Origin: JAICLL01 sp035252155
GTDB lineage: Bacteria > Planctomycetota > Planctomycetia > Pirellulales > JAICIG01
Length of the DNA: 7,153 nt
NCBI GenBank assembly: GCA_035252155.1
Contig: DATFDL010000595.1
Coordinates: 1 to 7,153 of the forward strand
Direction of reading: 5' to 3'
This document shows, piece by piece, positions 1 to 5,710 of the stretch (its first letter is position 1; every line of letters begins with the position of its first letter). The position numbers were made by a program, and so were the translations under genes. A model generated the notes under the pieces. That model was not told the origin of the DNA, did not search any database, and worked only from the letters and a program-made list of their open reading frames with translations.

Positions 1-26
1 CGCCACGGAGGGCGTTCCCTACAGAG
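1..26. repeat. Truncated copy of the 90-bp palindromic repeat (right arm only)
   Basis: The first 26 bases are the exact reverse complement of 1383-1408, which is the left arm of the complete palindrome at 1385-1475. The arm ends in the CTACAG terminus that bounds the two full copies. The rest of this copy lies outside the window, so its length and inner sequence are unknown. It sits about 50 bp beyond the stop codon of the minus-strand glycosyltransferase, in that gene's 3' flank. The identity is read directly from the sequence; any role in RNA 3'-end formation is inference. Confidence 0.85.
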
Positions 27-75
27 GAGACTTCGTCGTTGCCGTCTTTGAATGTCAAACCCCATCGAGTCTCAC

Positions 76-1245
76 CTATGCTGCCATGCGGTATGCCGCC
101 AAGGTTTCCCGGGCGCAGCACTGCCAAGAAAACTCCGCGGCCCTTGCCCGACCCGCCACGCGCAGCCGCGCTTGCAGTTGTTGATCGTCAAACACCCGTC
201 GCAGACCGTCCGCGATGTCGTCGGGCGAATGCGGATCGACGTAGACCGCGGCGTCACCCAAGACCTCGGGCAACGAGGCGGCGCGACTGGCAACCACCGG
301 CACGCCGCAAGCCGCGGCTTCGAGCGGCGGCAAGCCAAAGCCTTCGTAGAAACTGGGAAAGCAAAACACCGTGGCCGCCCGCAGCAGCGCCGGCACGTCG
401 TCGTGGCCGACATAGCCCAATTGACGTAGCACGCCGCGTCCGCGCAGTTCGTCTAGCTCACCGCGGAAATAGGCCTGGTTCCAGCCCGTCATGCCCGCCA
501 GAACCAGCGGGTGCTCTTTCTGCACCTCGAGGGGCAACCGCCGATACGCGGCAATCAGTCCTTGCAGATTTTTGCGCGGCTCAAGCGTGCCCAGATAAAG
601 CACAAACCGCTCAGGAAGCTCGAGCCGGCGGCGCACGTCGGGCAGACGCCGCCCGTGCATCGGATCGGCAAAGTACGCCAGGTCGACGCCCAGGTGGGTT
701 ACCACCACACGATCGGCATCGACGTGCGGACAAAGTTCCAGCAACTCATTGCGGGTGAAATGGCTGTCTGCCAGAACCACGCGCGAGCGGCGCAACGACT
801 GGTCCATTTTCCGCCGCAACCAAGCCACCCGGTCCTTGGGCATGAATTGCGGGCAGCGCAGGTAGCTCATGTCGTGGACGGTGGTGACCAGCGGCAGCGC
901 GTACTGTGGCGCGACAAAATTCGGCTCGTGAAACAGGCTCCAATCTGCGTTGCGCGTCCCGTTGGCCAGCCGCCAACGCCGCACGCGGTCGGCCCAATCG
1001 CGGCAGCTTGGCCAGATTCGCCGGATGACCGACTTCAGCCGTTCGTACCTTGGGCTGCCGCTGACAGGAACGAAGCCCGCCAAAAACGCCTCGGCGGCGA
1101 CTACCTCGCGGCCATTGAACACGCCGATTTGGTCGGGACGATCACCGTCAGGCAGCGTTGCCAAGGCTTCGAGCAGGCGCAGGCCATACTGCCCGATGCC
1201 CGTGAGACGCCCGAGCATCGGTGTCCCGTTCAAGAGGATGCGCAT
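76..1245 (-). CDS. GT-B fold glycosyltransferase, GT4-like (glycosyl transferases group 1)
   Basis: This 389-residue protein is a complete retaining-type GT-B glycosyltransferase that would transfer a sugar from a nucleotide-sugar donor to a growing glycan, probably at the cytoplasmic membrane face. The N-terminus MRILLNGTPM with TGIGQY (15-20) is the glycine-rich first loop of the acceptor domain. HD at 124-125 and SHFTRNELL (161-169) are typical of the WbaZ/MtfB-like mannosyltransferase branch. The donor domain begins near 213; LGTLEPRKNL (218-227) supplies the Arg224-Lys225 pair expected to contact the donor phosphates. The EX7E motif is Glu301 to Glu309 within YEGFGLPPLEA, followed by GVPVVAS. 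The ATG at 1243-1245 lies directly before the conserved first strand; no strong Shine-Dalgarno precedes it (only GGACGG-like purines). It is transcribed divergently from gmd. Donor and acceptor cannot be read from sequence; mannose or a 6-deoxyhexose is plausible from context. It ends Met-Ala-Ala. Confidence 0.93.
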   Translation of the reverse strand: MRILLNGTPMLGRLTGIGQYGLRLLEALATLPDGDRPDQIGVFNGREVVAAEAFLAGFVPVSGSPRYERLKSVIRRIWPSCRDWADRVRRWRLANGTRNADWSLFHEPNFVAPQYALPLVTTVHDMSYLRCPQFMPKDRVAWLRRKMDQSLRRSRVVLADSHFTRNELLELCPHVDADRVVVTHLGVDLAYFADPMHGRRLPDVRRRLELPERFVLYLGTLEPRKNLQGLIAAYRRLPLEVQKEHPLVLAGMTGWNQAYFRGELDELRGRGVLRQLGYVGHDDVPALLRAATVFCFPSFYEGFGLPPLEAAACGVPVVASRAASLPEVLGDAAVYVDPHSPDDIADGLRRVFDDQQLQARLRVAGRARAAEFSWQCCARETLAAYRMAA

Positions 1246-1384
1246 CCGTAGTCCGTCCGTGGTCTGCCTAGAGCGTTGGCAGCCTTATCGGACGTAGGGA
1301 TGGTGCGGCTTAAGAAAAGTTTGCGGGCCGCGAGGTTTCCTTGGGGGCGGAATAGGCTGCGAGGGTCATTTGTGAGAGGAGTCT

Positions 1385-1475
1385 CTGTAGGGAACGCCCT
1401 CCGTGGCGTTCCGCGAGCGGCGGCGCCAGGGTCGGATCGCAGTTCGCGGAACGGCACGGAGTCCGTTCCCTACAG
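1385..1475. repeat. 91-bp palindromic repeat, full copy A
   Basis: The element is bounded by CTGTAG and CTACAG. Its outer arms 1385-1416 and 1444-1475 pair at 29 of 32 positions. Each arm also folds on itself: GGAACGCC (1391-1398) with GGCGTTCC (1405-1412), and GGAACGG (1448-1454) with CCGTTCC (1463-1469). A GC-rich centre separates the arms. It aligns along its whole length, with one gap, to the copy at 5095-5184, and its left arm matches the cut copy at 1-26. It encodes no protein and has no T-run, so it is best called a small dispersed palindrome (REP- or MITE-like). Lack of an identifiable target-site duplication leaves its mobility open. Confidence 0.88.
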
Positions 1476-1507
1476 ACTCACAAAGCAATTGACGCCGACT
1501 TCGTCGG

Positions 1508-1575
1508 CGATGCACAGCCGAGGGCGGCTGTGCCACATACCGATGCACAGCCGAGGGGGCAGCCGTGCCACATGC
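1508..1575. repeat. Tandem pair of ~34-bp hairpin repeats
   Basis: Two direct units (1508-1540 and 1541-1575) share the start CGATGCACAGCCGAGGG and the end GTGCCACAT. In the first, GCACAGCCG (1512-1520) pairs perfectly with CGGCTGTGC (1525-1533) around an AGGG loop. The second has two extra bases and a changed right arm, so its stem is imperfect. The pair begins at the edge of the hairpin at 1494-1508. This looks like a second small palindromic family, distinct from the CTGTAG element. Two units with no unique spacer do not make a CRISPR array. Confidence 0.8.
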
Positions 1576-1782
1576 CGGTTCCCGCCATTTACGGTTTGGA
1601 TGCTCAAAACCGCTCAAAGCAGACGCTCGCCTTGCACAACTCTCGCAGTCTCACTATCATCCGCCGCGCACCGATCATTCCTGCGCCGAAAATCTCGGAA
1701 CAATCGTCAAGGTTTGCCAACTCGATCGCCGAAACTGTTGTCGCGCACAGGCCCTTCTGCGCTCGATGGCAAAACCGAATCT

Positions 1783-1787
1783 AGGAG
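1783..1787 (+). promoter_or_regulatory. Ribosome binding site of gmd
   Basis: AGGAG lies 12 bases before the ATG at 1800, slightly farther than the usual 5-9 bases. It is the only purine-rich block near this start and supports initiation at 1800. It can form a weak 4-bp pairing with TCCT just downstream (AGGA...TCCT), too short to claim as regulation. Confidence 0.6.
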
Positions 1788-1799
1788 TCTATTCCTCTC

Positions 1800-2792
1800 A
1801 TGGCTGGCACCGCACTGATCACCGGCATTACCGGACAAGACGGCTCGTATCTGGCGGAACTACTGCTGGAAAAGGGCTATCGAGTCCACGGCATGTTCCG
1901 CCGCTCGAGCACCGAAACCTTTGAGCGCGTCCAGCATCTGCGAGGAAAAGTGGAGCTTCATCCGGGCGACTTGCTCGATCAGCAGTCGCTCGTTTCGCTG
2001 CTCAAGGATGTCGAGCCAACCGAGGTCTACAACCTGGCGGCGCAGAGCTTTGTGCCCACAAGTTGGCAGCAGCCGCAGCTCACCGGCGAAGTGACCGGCC
2101 TGGGTGTCACCCGTGTGCTCGACGCTATCCGGGTGGTGAATCCCAAAATCCGCTTCTATCAGGCCAGCTCGAGCGAGATGTTCGGCAAGGTACACGAGAC
2201 GCCCCAACGCGAAACCACGCCGTTCCATCCCCGCAGCCCCTACGGCGTCGCCAAGGTCTATGGCCACTACATCACGATGAATTATCGCGAGAGCTACGGC
2301 ATGTTCGCCTGCTCGGGCATCTTGTTCAACCACGAATCGCCGCGGCGCGGGCTGGAGTTCGTCACGCGAAAAATCACGCACGGCGTGGCAAAAATCAAGC
2401 TCGGCCTGGCCAAAGAATTACGGCTGGGCAACTTGCAGGCCCGCCGCGATTGGGGCTTTGCCGGCGACTATGTGCGAGCGATGTGGCTGATGCTGCAACA
2501 ACGTGAAGCCGACGACTACGTGATCGGCACCGGCGAAACGCACAGCGTCGAAGAATTTGTGAGCGTCGCCTTCGGCCATGTCGGGCTGAACTGGCACGAC
2601 CATGTGGTGGTCGACCCCAAGTTCCATCGGCCGGCTGAGGTCGATCTGCTGTTATCCGATCCGAGCAAGGCCCGCCGCGTTCTCGGCTGGAAGCCGCAGG
2701 TCGGATTTCAGCAGTTGGTGGCCATGATGGTGACCGCCGACCTGGCGGCGCTGTCGCGCGATCAGTCGCCGGCGAAACGGCTGGCCGCGTGA
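1800..2792 (+). CDS. gmd: GDP-mannose 4,6-dehydratase
   Basis: This cytoplasmic NADP(H)-dependent short-chain dehydrogenase converts GDP-D-mannose to GDP-4-keto-6-deoxy-D-mannose, the precursor of GDP-L-fucose, GDP-D-rhamnose and related sugars. The 330 residues match the shorter bacterial forms (E. coli Gmd is 373). The N-terminus MAGTALITGITGQDGSYLAE carries the GxxGxxG cofactor loop (Gly9, Gly12, Gly15). The catalytic set is visible: Ser124/Ser125 and Glu126 in SSSEMFG, and Tyr148xxxLys152 in SPYGVAK. LFNHESPRRG (175-184) and LGNLQARRDWGFAGDYV (209-225) are signatures separating GMD from other NDP-sugar dehydratases. The start is fixed by the immediate onset of the first beta strand. No fucose synthase, Rmd reductase or GDP-mannose pyrophosphorylase gene lies beside it here, so the consumer of its product must be elsewhere. 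The next gene is about 300 bp away across a repeat, so co-transcription is uncertain. It ends Leu-Ala-Ala. Confidence 0.97.
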   Translation: MAGTALITGITGQDGSYLAELLLEKGYRVHGMFRRSSTETFERVQHLRGKVELHPGDLLDQQSLVSLLKDVEPTEVYNLAAQSFVPTSWQQPQLTGEVTGLGVTRVLDAIRVVNPKIRFYQASSSEMFGKVHETPQRETTPFHPRSPYGVAKVYGHYITMNYRESYGMFACSGILFNHESPRRGLEFVTRKITHGVAKIKLGLAKELRLGNLQARRDWGFAGDYVRAMWLMLQQREADDYVIGTGETHSVEEFVSVAFGHVGLNWHDHVVVDPKFHRPAEVDLLLSDPSKARRVLGWKPQVGFQQLVAMMVTADLAALSRDQSPAKRLAA

Positions 2793-2843
2793 CGTTTAGG
2801 CAAACACCAATTGACGGCGTTTTTATGCCGGGAAATGAATTTA

Positions 2844-3034
2844 GGGTGCCACGGCATCCGCCGCGGCGCCGGAAGCATCGAACCCGACGCTCGATGTGGT
2901 TCGCCGCGGCGGACGCCGTGGTGGTCCCGCTTTCGGCGCCAGGCCGAAGAGCGTATCCGCACGGCGTCCGTCGCAGCGACTGCGCGTGTGGGCATCGTCA
3001 GGTCGGTCGTGCTGCGACGGATGCCGTGGCACCC
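2844..3034. repeat. Double palindromic repeat between gmd and the next glycosyltransferase gene
   Basis: The outer ends, GGGTGCCACGGCATCCG (2844-2860) and its exact complement (3018-3034), form a 17-bp perfect inverted repeat. Inside, the element resolves into two tandem units, each its own palindrome. In unit 1, 2849-2868 pairs with 2902-2921 at 19 of 20 positions. In unit 2, 2961-2977 pairs with the complementary stretch near 3012-3028 at 16 of 17. Between the units TTCGGC-gccag-GCCGAA (2932-2948) makes a further hairpin, and ATCGA...TCGAT (2877-2895) sits in the loop of unit 1. The bases 2793-2843 before it show only weak 4-bp stems. This is a third palindrome family, unrelated in sequence to those at 1385 and 1508. 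Confidence 0.85.
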
Positions 3035-3063
3035 CGCGCTCCGTGTCCTTTCACGGGGTGAAA
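3030..3063. other. Hairpin-forming sequence upstream of the half-size glycosyltransferase gene
   Basis: CACCCCG (3030-3036) pairs with CGGGGTG (3054-3060). Alternatively TTTCAC (3049-3054) pairs with GTGAAA (3058-3063) around GGG. The two stems share bases and are mutually exclusive. The first stem reuses the end of the palindromic repeat. No T-run follows, so a rho-independent terminator is not supported. The structures lie 31 or more bases before the ATG at 3094 and could shape the leader RNA; that is inference. Confidence 0.4.
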
Positions 3064-3093
3064 TTCGTCTCGTTGTCCTCGGTGCGGAAACTT

Positions 3094-3753
3094 ATGAAAC
3101 CCATCACGGTAGCGTATCTCGGATTGCTCGACAGCGATCGGGCCACCGGAACGCGCCGTGCCGAGGAGCACCTCACGCGGTTGGCGCAGGCCGTGGCGGC
3201 GCGATCGGGCTACGGCTGGACCATCGAGATCATTTCCGCCGGCCTGGAGGCCGCTACGCACTCCGTCAGCGCCGGCGTGTTACGCACCATTTTGCCGATC
3301 GTGGGCAAACCGCGCACGCCGTGGGACGCAGTCTCATGGCGCCTGCCCGAAGCTCTGGCGCGGGCGGACCTAGTGCATCTTCACGATGGTTTCAGCCGCC
3401 TGGGAGAAGCCGCGCTGTTGATTGCCAAGCAATCGCATCAACCAATCTGCATCACCGAGTACGGGTTGAACGGTCACTGGCTCAGTTCGGAGCTCGGCTT
3501 GACCGAGCTGGCCGACGTGGTGATTTGCCATTGTCCCGCGCTTGCTGGGCGGTTGCAGAGCACGCGGCCGGTGGAAGTGGTGCCCGCCAAGTTCGACGTG
3601 GCGGCGCTGGGCCTGCCGGCCGCCTGGCCGTCGCCCAATTGCCTGCCGCTGCGTGCCGAACAGCCTGCTAACTACGACTATCACGCGGCGGGCGCCGGGC
3701 TATACGCGATCTACCAGCGCCTGCTCAACCAGACCATGGAGATGGCCGCGTGA
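3094..3753 (+). CDS. Half-size glycosyltransferase: GT-B acceptor domain with little or no donor domain
   Basis: The 219-residue product resembles the N-terminal Rossmann half of GT4-type enzymes. MKPITVAYLGLLDSD is the first strand and loop. RRAEEHLTRLAQAVAAR (21-37) is the first helix. ADLVHLHDGF (91-100) is the strand with the usual HxHD-like end. ITEYGLNG (120-127) and ADVVICHCPALAGRL (140-154) correspond to later strands. VEVVPAKFD (160-168) matches the VVPxGvD hinge leading into the donor domain. Some 25 residues later YDYHAAGAGLYAIYQRLL (194-211) looks like the closing helix of a full GT-B protein, so about 150 residues carrying the Arg-Lys pair and EX7E are absent. The frame stays open upstream to 2896, but that part translates the palindromic repeat; ATG 3094 (or GTG 3082) starts the family-like sequence. 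Shine-Dalgarno pairing is weak. The stop overlaps the next gene's start. It may be a decayed gene or an accessory subunit. It ends Met-Ala-Ala. Confidence 0.75.
   Translation: MKPITVAYLGLLDSDRATGTRRAEEHLTRLAQAVAARSGYGWTIEIISAGLEAATHSVSAGVLRTILPIVGKPRTPWDAVSWRLPEALARADLVHLHDGFSRLGEAALLIAKQSHQPICITEYGLNGHWLSSELGLTELADVVICHCPALAGRLQSTRPVEVVPAKFDVAALGLPAAWPSPNCLPLRAEQPANYDYHAAGAGLYAIYQRLLNQTMEMAA
3738..3753 (+). promoter_or_regulatory. Ribosome binding site and GTGA stop/start overlap
   Basis: GGAG (3738-3741) lies 8 bases before the GTG start at 3750. That GTG overlaps the TGA stop of the previous gene (3751-3753) as GTGA. The arrangement fixes a GTG start for the downstream glycosyltransferase and is the classical layout for translational coupling, so the two proteins are probably made in linked amounts. 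Confidence 0.8.
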
Positions 3754-5039
3754 GAATCTTAGTGCTGTCCAACTTGTATCCGCCCGACTTCATCGGGGGC
3801 TATGAGCTTTGTTGCCGGCAGATCGTCGACGGCTTATTGGCCCGCGGTCACGAAGTGCAGGTGCTCACCTCGTCGCCGCGAAGTCCTTGCGAGTCGCCCG
3901 ATCATGTCTGGCGGTCGTTTGACCTGGTGAATTGCTATGACGCCTACGAGGTGCTGCGCAGCCTGCCGCTGACACGCGACGTACGCGACGGCAAGTCCGT
4001 TTGGGCCAACGCGCACAACGTCTACGTACTGATCGACGCGCTGAAGCGGTTCGATCCCGACGTGGTCTACCTTTGGAACCTGTTCGGCCTGGGCGGACTG
4101 GGCTTGGTCGGCTGCCTGCAATATCTGGCCGTGCCCTGGGTGTGGTACTTAGGCGACTGCGTGCCGCTGATGCTCTGCCGGCGCGGGGCCGAAGTGCTGC
4201 CGGTGCTGGCCGAGGAATTCGGCCGACGGGTGCGAGGTTCGTACATGCCCGTCAGCCAGCGGGTGGTCGACGAGATCGAAGCGACAGGCGTGCGGCTCAG
4301 CGGCCAGGTCGAAACATTGCCCAACTGGGTGCTGGGCGACACGCCGCCCTCCCGCGAACGCTATTACCGCCCCGGCGAGAAATTGCGGATCGTTTCGGCC
4401 GGGCAAATGGGACGGCACAAAGGAATCCATCTGCTGATCGAAGCCGCGGCGCTGTTGCGCGAGCGCGGCCACGAGAACTTTTCGATCGACCTCTACGGCA
4501 AGGTCAATGACACGAGCATCGCCGATCTGCCGCGGGCTTTAGACGTCGAGCGCCATGTCGCGTTTCATGGGCTGTGCTCGCAGGAAGAGTTGGTGGCCCA
4601 TTACGAGCGGCACGAGTACGACGTGTTCGCATTTCCGACCTGGGAGCGCGAGCCGTTTGGATGCGCTCCGTTGGAGGCCGCGGCGTACGGCTGTGTGATC
4701 GTAATGACGCAAAGCTGCGGCATCGGCGAATGGCTGGTTCACGATGTCCATTGCCTGAAGGCGCCGCGTACGGCGGCGGCTTTGGCCGACGTCTTCGCGG
4801 GCATCATGCGGGGCGATATCGACTTGGGACCGATCGGCCGACGAGCTAGTGCCGTCATTTGGCGAGATTTTCATCTCGATGCCCTGATGCCGCGGATCGA
4901 AGCGGCGCTGGCGCGGGCCGCCCGGCAACCGCGCGGTCCGGTGGGACGGCCCGACGACGCCTACCGTCTGGCGCGGCTGGCGGAGAAGCTCGCAAAGGCG
5001 ATCATTCACGAAGACTACGTTGAAACGCAGGCGGCATGA
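3750..5039 (+). CDS. GT-B fold glycosyltransferase, GT4-like, full length
   Basis: The 429-residue protein is a complete retaining GT-B glycosyltransferase. MRILVLSNLYPPDFIGGYEL holds the PPxxxGGxE-type loop (11-19) of the acceptor domain, followed by a helix and the strand HEVQVLTSSP. FDPDVVYLWN (101-110) and VPWVWYLGDC (128-137) are the central N-domain strands. The donor domain begins near 211 with LRIVSAGQMGRHKGIHLLIEA, giving Arg222 and Lys224 for the donor phosphates. EX7E is Glu301 to Glu309 in EREPFGCAPLEAAAYG. After the domain closes, residues 390-429 form an extra Arg/Ala-rich helical tail ending Gln-Ala-Ala. The GTG start is chosen because it gives the expected first strand and a good ribosome site. 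The gene overlaps the half-size glycosyltransferase by 4 bases, so the two are one operon. No signal peptide or membrane segment is evident. Donor and linkage cannot be assigned. Confidence 0.93.
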   Translation: MRILVLSNLYPPDFIGGYELCCRQIVDGLLARGHEVQVLTSSPRSPCESPDHVWRSFDLVNCYDAYEVLRSLPLTRDVRDGKSVWANAHNVYVLIDALKRFDPDVVYLWNLFGLGGLGLVGCLQYLAVPWVWYLGDCVPLMLCRRGAEVLPVLAEEFGRRVRGSYMPVSQRVVDEIEATGVRLSGQVETLPNWVLGDTPPSRERYYRPGEKLRIVSAGQMGRHKGIHLLIEAAALLRERGHENFSIDLYGKVNDTSIADLPRALDVERHVAFHGLCSQEELVAHYERHEYDVFAFPTWEREPFGCAPLEAAAYGCVIVMTQSCGIGEWLVHDVHCLKAPRTAAALADVFAGIMRGDIDLGPIGRRASAVIWRDFHLDALMPRIEAALARAARQPRGPVGRPDDAYRLARLAEKLAKAIIHEDYVETQAA

Positions 5040-5094
5040 TCTGACCTGGTGAATTTGGAGTAACGGCGTTGATTGTCAATTGCGGTAATGATCT

Positions 5095-5184
5095 CTGTAG
5101 GGAACGGACTCCGTGCCGTTCCGTGAGGGGCGGCGCGAGGCCGAATCGTAGTTTGCGGAACGGCACGGAGTCCGTTCCCTACAG
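5095..5184. repeat. 90-bp palindromic repeat, full copy B
   Basis: This is the second complete member of the CTGTAG/CTACAG family. Its outer arms (5095-5123 and 5156-5184) are perfectly complementary over 29 bases, more regular than copy A. The centre is clearly homologous to that of copy A, with several substitutions and one single-base gap. It lies in the 213-bp gap between the full-length glycosyltransferase and the small coiled-coil gene. The flanks 5040-5094 and 5185-5240 show no gene. A strong hairpin here could end or attenuate transcription between the two gene pairs, but there is no T-run. Confidence 0.9.
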
Positions 5185-5240
5185 ACCGGATCGGCGGCGC
5201 CAGCTTTATTCATCAATCGACCGGACGTCGATCGGAAGTA

Positions 5241-5246
5241 AAGGAG
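5241..5246 (+). promoter_or_regulatory. Strong Shine-Dalgarno site of the coiled-coil gene
   Basis: AAGGAG stands 6 bases before the ATG at 5253. It is the best ribosome binding site in the window, supports the reality of the small gene that follows, and suggests this gene begins a separate translational unit. Confidence 0.8.
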
Positions 5247-5252
5247 CGAGTC

Positions 5253-5693
5253 ATGTCTGACGGTGTGGCTGCGATCCGAAAACTGCTGCTCGCGGTTTTC
5301 CGCCCGCTGAAATCGGCGGGCCGATTTTTCGAGCGGCGGCTGGCACGGCGGCTCTCCGAGCGCTATGCCGACGAAATCACGCAATTCGACGACCTGGGAC
5401 AGGCGATGCGCGAACTGGGCGAGCAGGTCCACGCGCGGCTCGACAAGCAGGAAGGATTTCAATGGGACCACGTGGCGCTTGCCCGGCGGTTGGCCCGGCT
5501 CGAGGACCACGTCGAGCAGCTCCTGCGGCGCCAGGCAGCTTCCGGCCTTGTGCCGGGGCGTTCTGATGGCGATGCCGAGGCCCCTGCCGCCAGGATCGGG
5601 GCCAAAAAAGAGACGAATCACGCCGAGCTCATTCCGTTTCGCGCTCCGATGCGGTGCGCTGAAAAACACGCTTCTTCGCAGGAAGCCGCCTAA
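5253..5693 (+). CDS. Small helical/coiled-coil protein of unknown function, next to a glycosyltransferase
   Basis: I do not recognise a named family for this 146-residue protein. The sequence falls into three parts. Residues 8-38 (from IRKLLLAVFRPLK through the Arg-rich stretch) could form a basic amphipathic helix able to lie on a membrane. Residues 40-94 have charged and hydrophobic residues at heptad-like spacing (FDDLGQAMRELGEQV, then LARRLARLEDHVEQLLRR), which suggests a coiled coil. Residues 95-146 are polar, Ala/Gly/Glu-rich and probably disordered. There is no signal peptide and no clear catalytic motif. A strong ribosome site and GC-rich third codon positions support a real gene. It lies 13 bases before the large glycosyltransferase gene, so a role as its partner, scaffold or chain-length-type helper is plausible but only inferred. 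It ends Glu-Ala-Ala. Confidence 0.75.
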   Translation: MSDGVAAIRKLLLAVFRPLKSAGRFFERRLARRLSERYADEITQFDDLGQAMRELGEQVHARLDKQEGFQWDHVALARRLARLEDHVEQLLRRQAASGLVPGRSDGDAEAPAARIGAKKETNHAELIPFRAPMRCAEKHASSQEAA

Positions 5694-5710
5694 TGAATCG
5701 CACACGATGA
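5693..5710 (+). other. Possible 5-codon leader mini-ORF before the last glycosyltransferase
   Basis: ATG at 5693 overlaps the TAA stop of the coiled-coil gene (TAATG), reads Met-Asn-Arg-Thr-Arg and stops at TGA 5708-5710, which overlaps the ATG start at 5707 (ATGA). AGGAAG (5680-5685) lies 7 bases before this mini-start but 21 bases before 5707, too far for direct initiation there. The layout would let ribosomes pass from gene to mini-ORF to glycosyltransferase by re-initiation. It could equally be chance. Confidence 0.25.

Larger units (their letters stand above)
1246..1799. other. Divergent intergenic region with two repeat families
   Basis: This 554-bp gap separates the divergent starts of the minus-strand glycosyltransferase and gmd, so promoters for both should lie here. 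I could not pick out convincing -35/-10 pairs on either strand. It holds the 91-bp palindrome (1385-1475), a small hairpin GCCGA-cttcg-TCGGC (1494-1508) and a tandem pair of hairpin repeats (1508-1575). The remainder (1246-1384 and 1576-1782) shows no recognisable gene. Open frames crossing it run through the palindromes and encode Arg/Ser-rich, low-complexity translations with no family resemblance. Confidence 0.7.

Noticed and set aside
39..1251. Long plus-strand open frames opposite the minus-strand glycosyltransferase (39-758, 511-1251)
   Set aside because: They are antisense shadows of a clear GT-B gene in GC-rich DNA; the translations are Arg/Pro/Gln-rich and show no family motif.
1508..1575. 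Possible CRISPR array
   Set aside because: There are only two adjacent hairpin units, with no unique spacers and no cas genes.
1276..1818. Plus-strand open frame of 180 codons before gmd
   Set aside because: It runs through two repeat families, its translation is low-complexity and it overlaps the gmd start.
2794..2830. Terminator after gmd (GTTT-aggc-AAAC and CGGC...GCCG with a T-run inside)
   Set aside because: The stems are only 4 bp and the T-run lies in the loop rather than after the stem.
2811..3671. 286-codon plus-strand frame overlapping the half-size glycosyltransferase, and the upstream extension of that gene to 2896
   Set aside because: Both translate the palindromic repeat; homology-like sequence begins only at 3094 in the other frame.
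5095..5184. Rho-independent terminator at the 90-bp palindrome
   Set aside because: The stem is strong but no T-run follows on either strand, and the element is symmetric and dispersed, which fits a repeat better.
5365..5706. N-terminal extension of the last glycosyltransferase
   Set aside because: This stretch is the out-of-frame shadow of the coiled-coil gene, which has its own strong ribosome site; the first beta strand begins right after the ATG at 5707.
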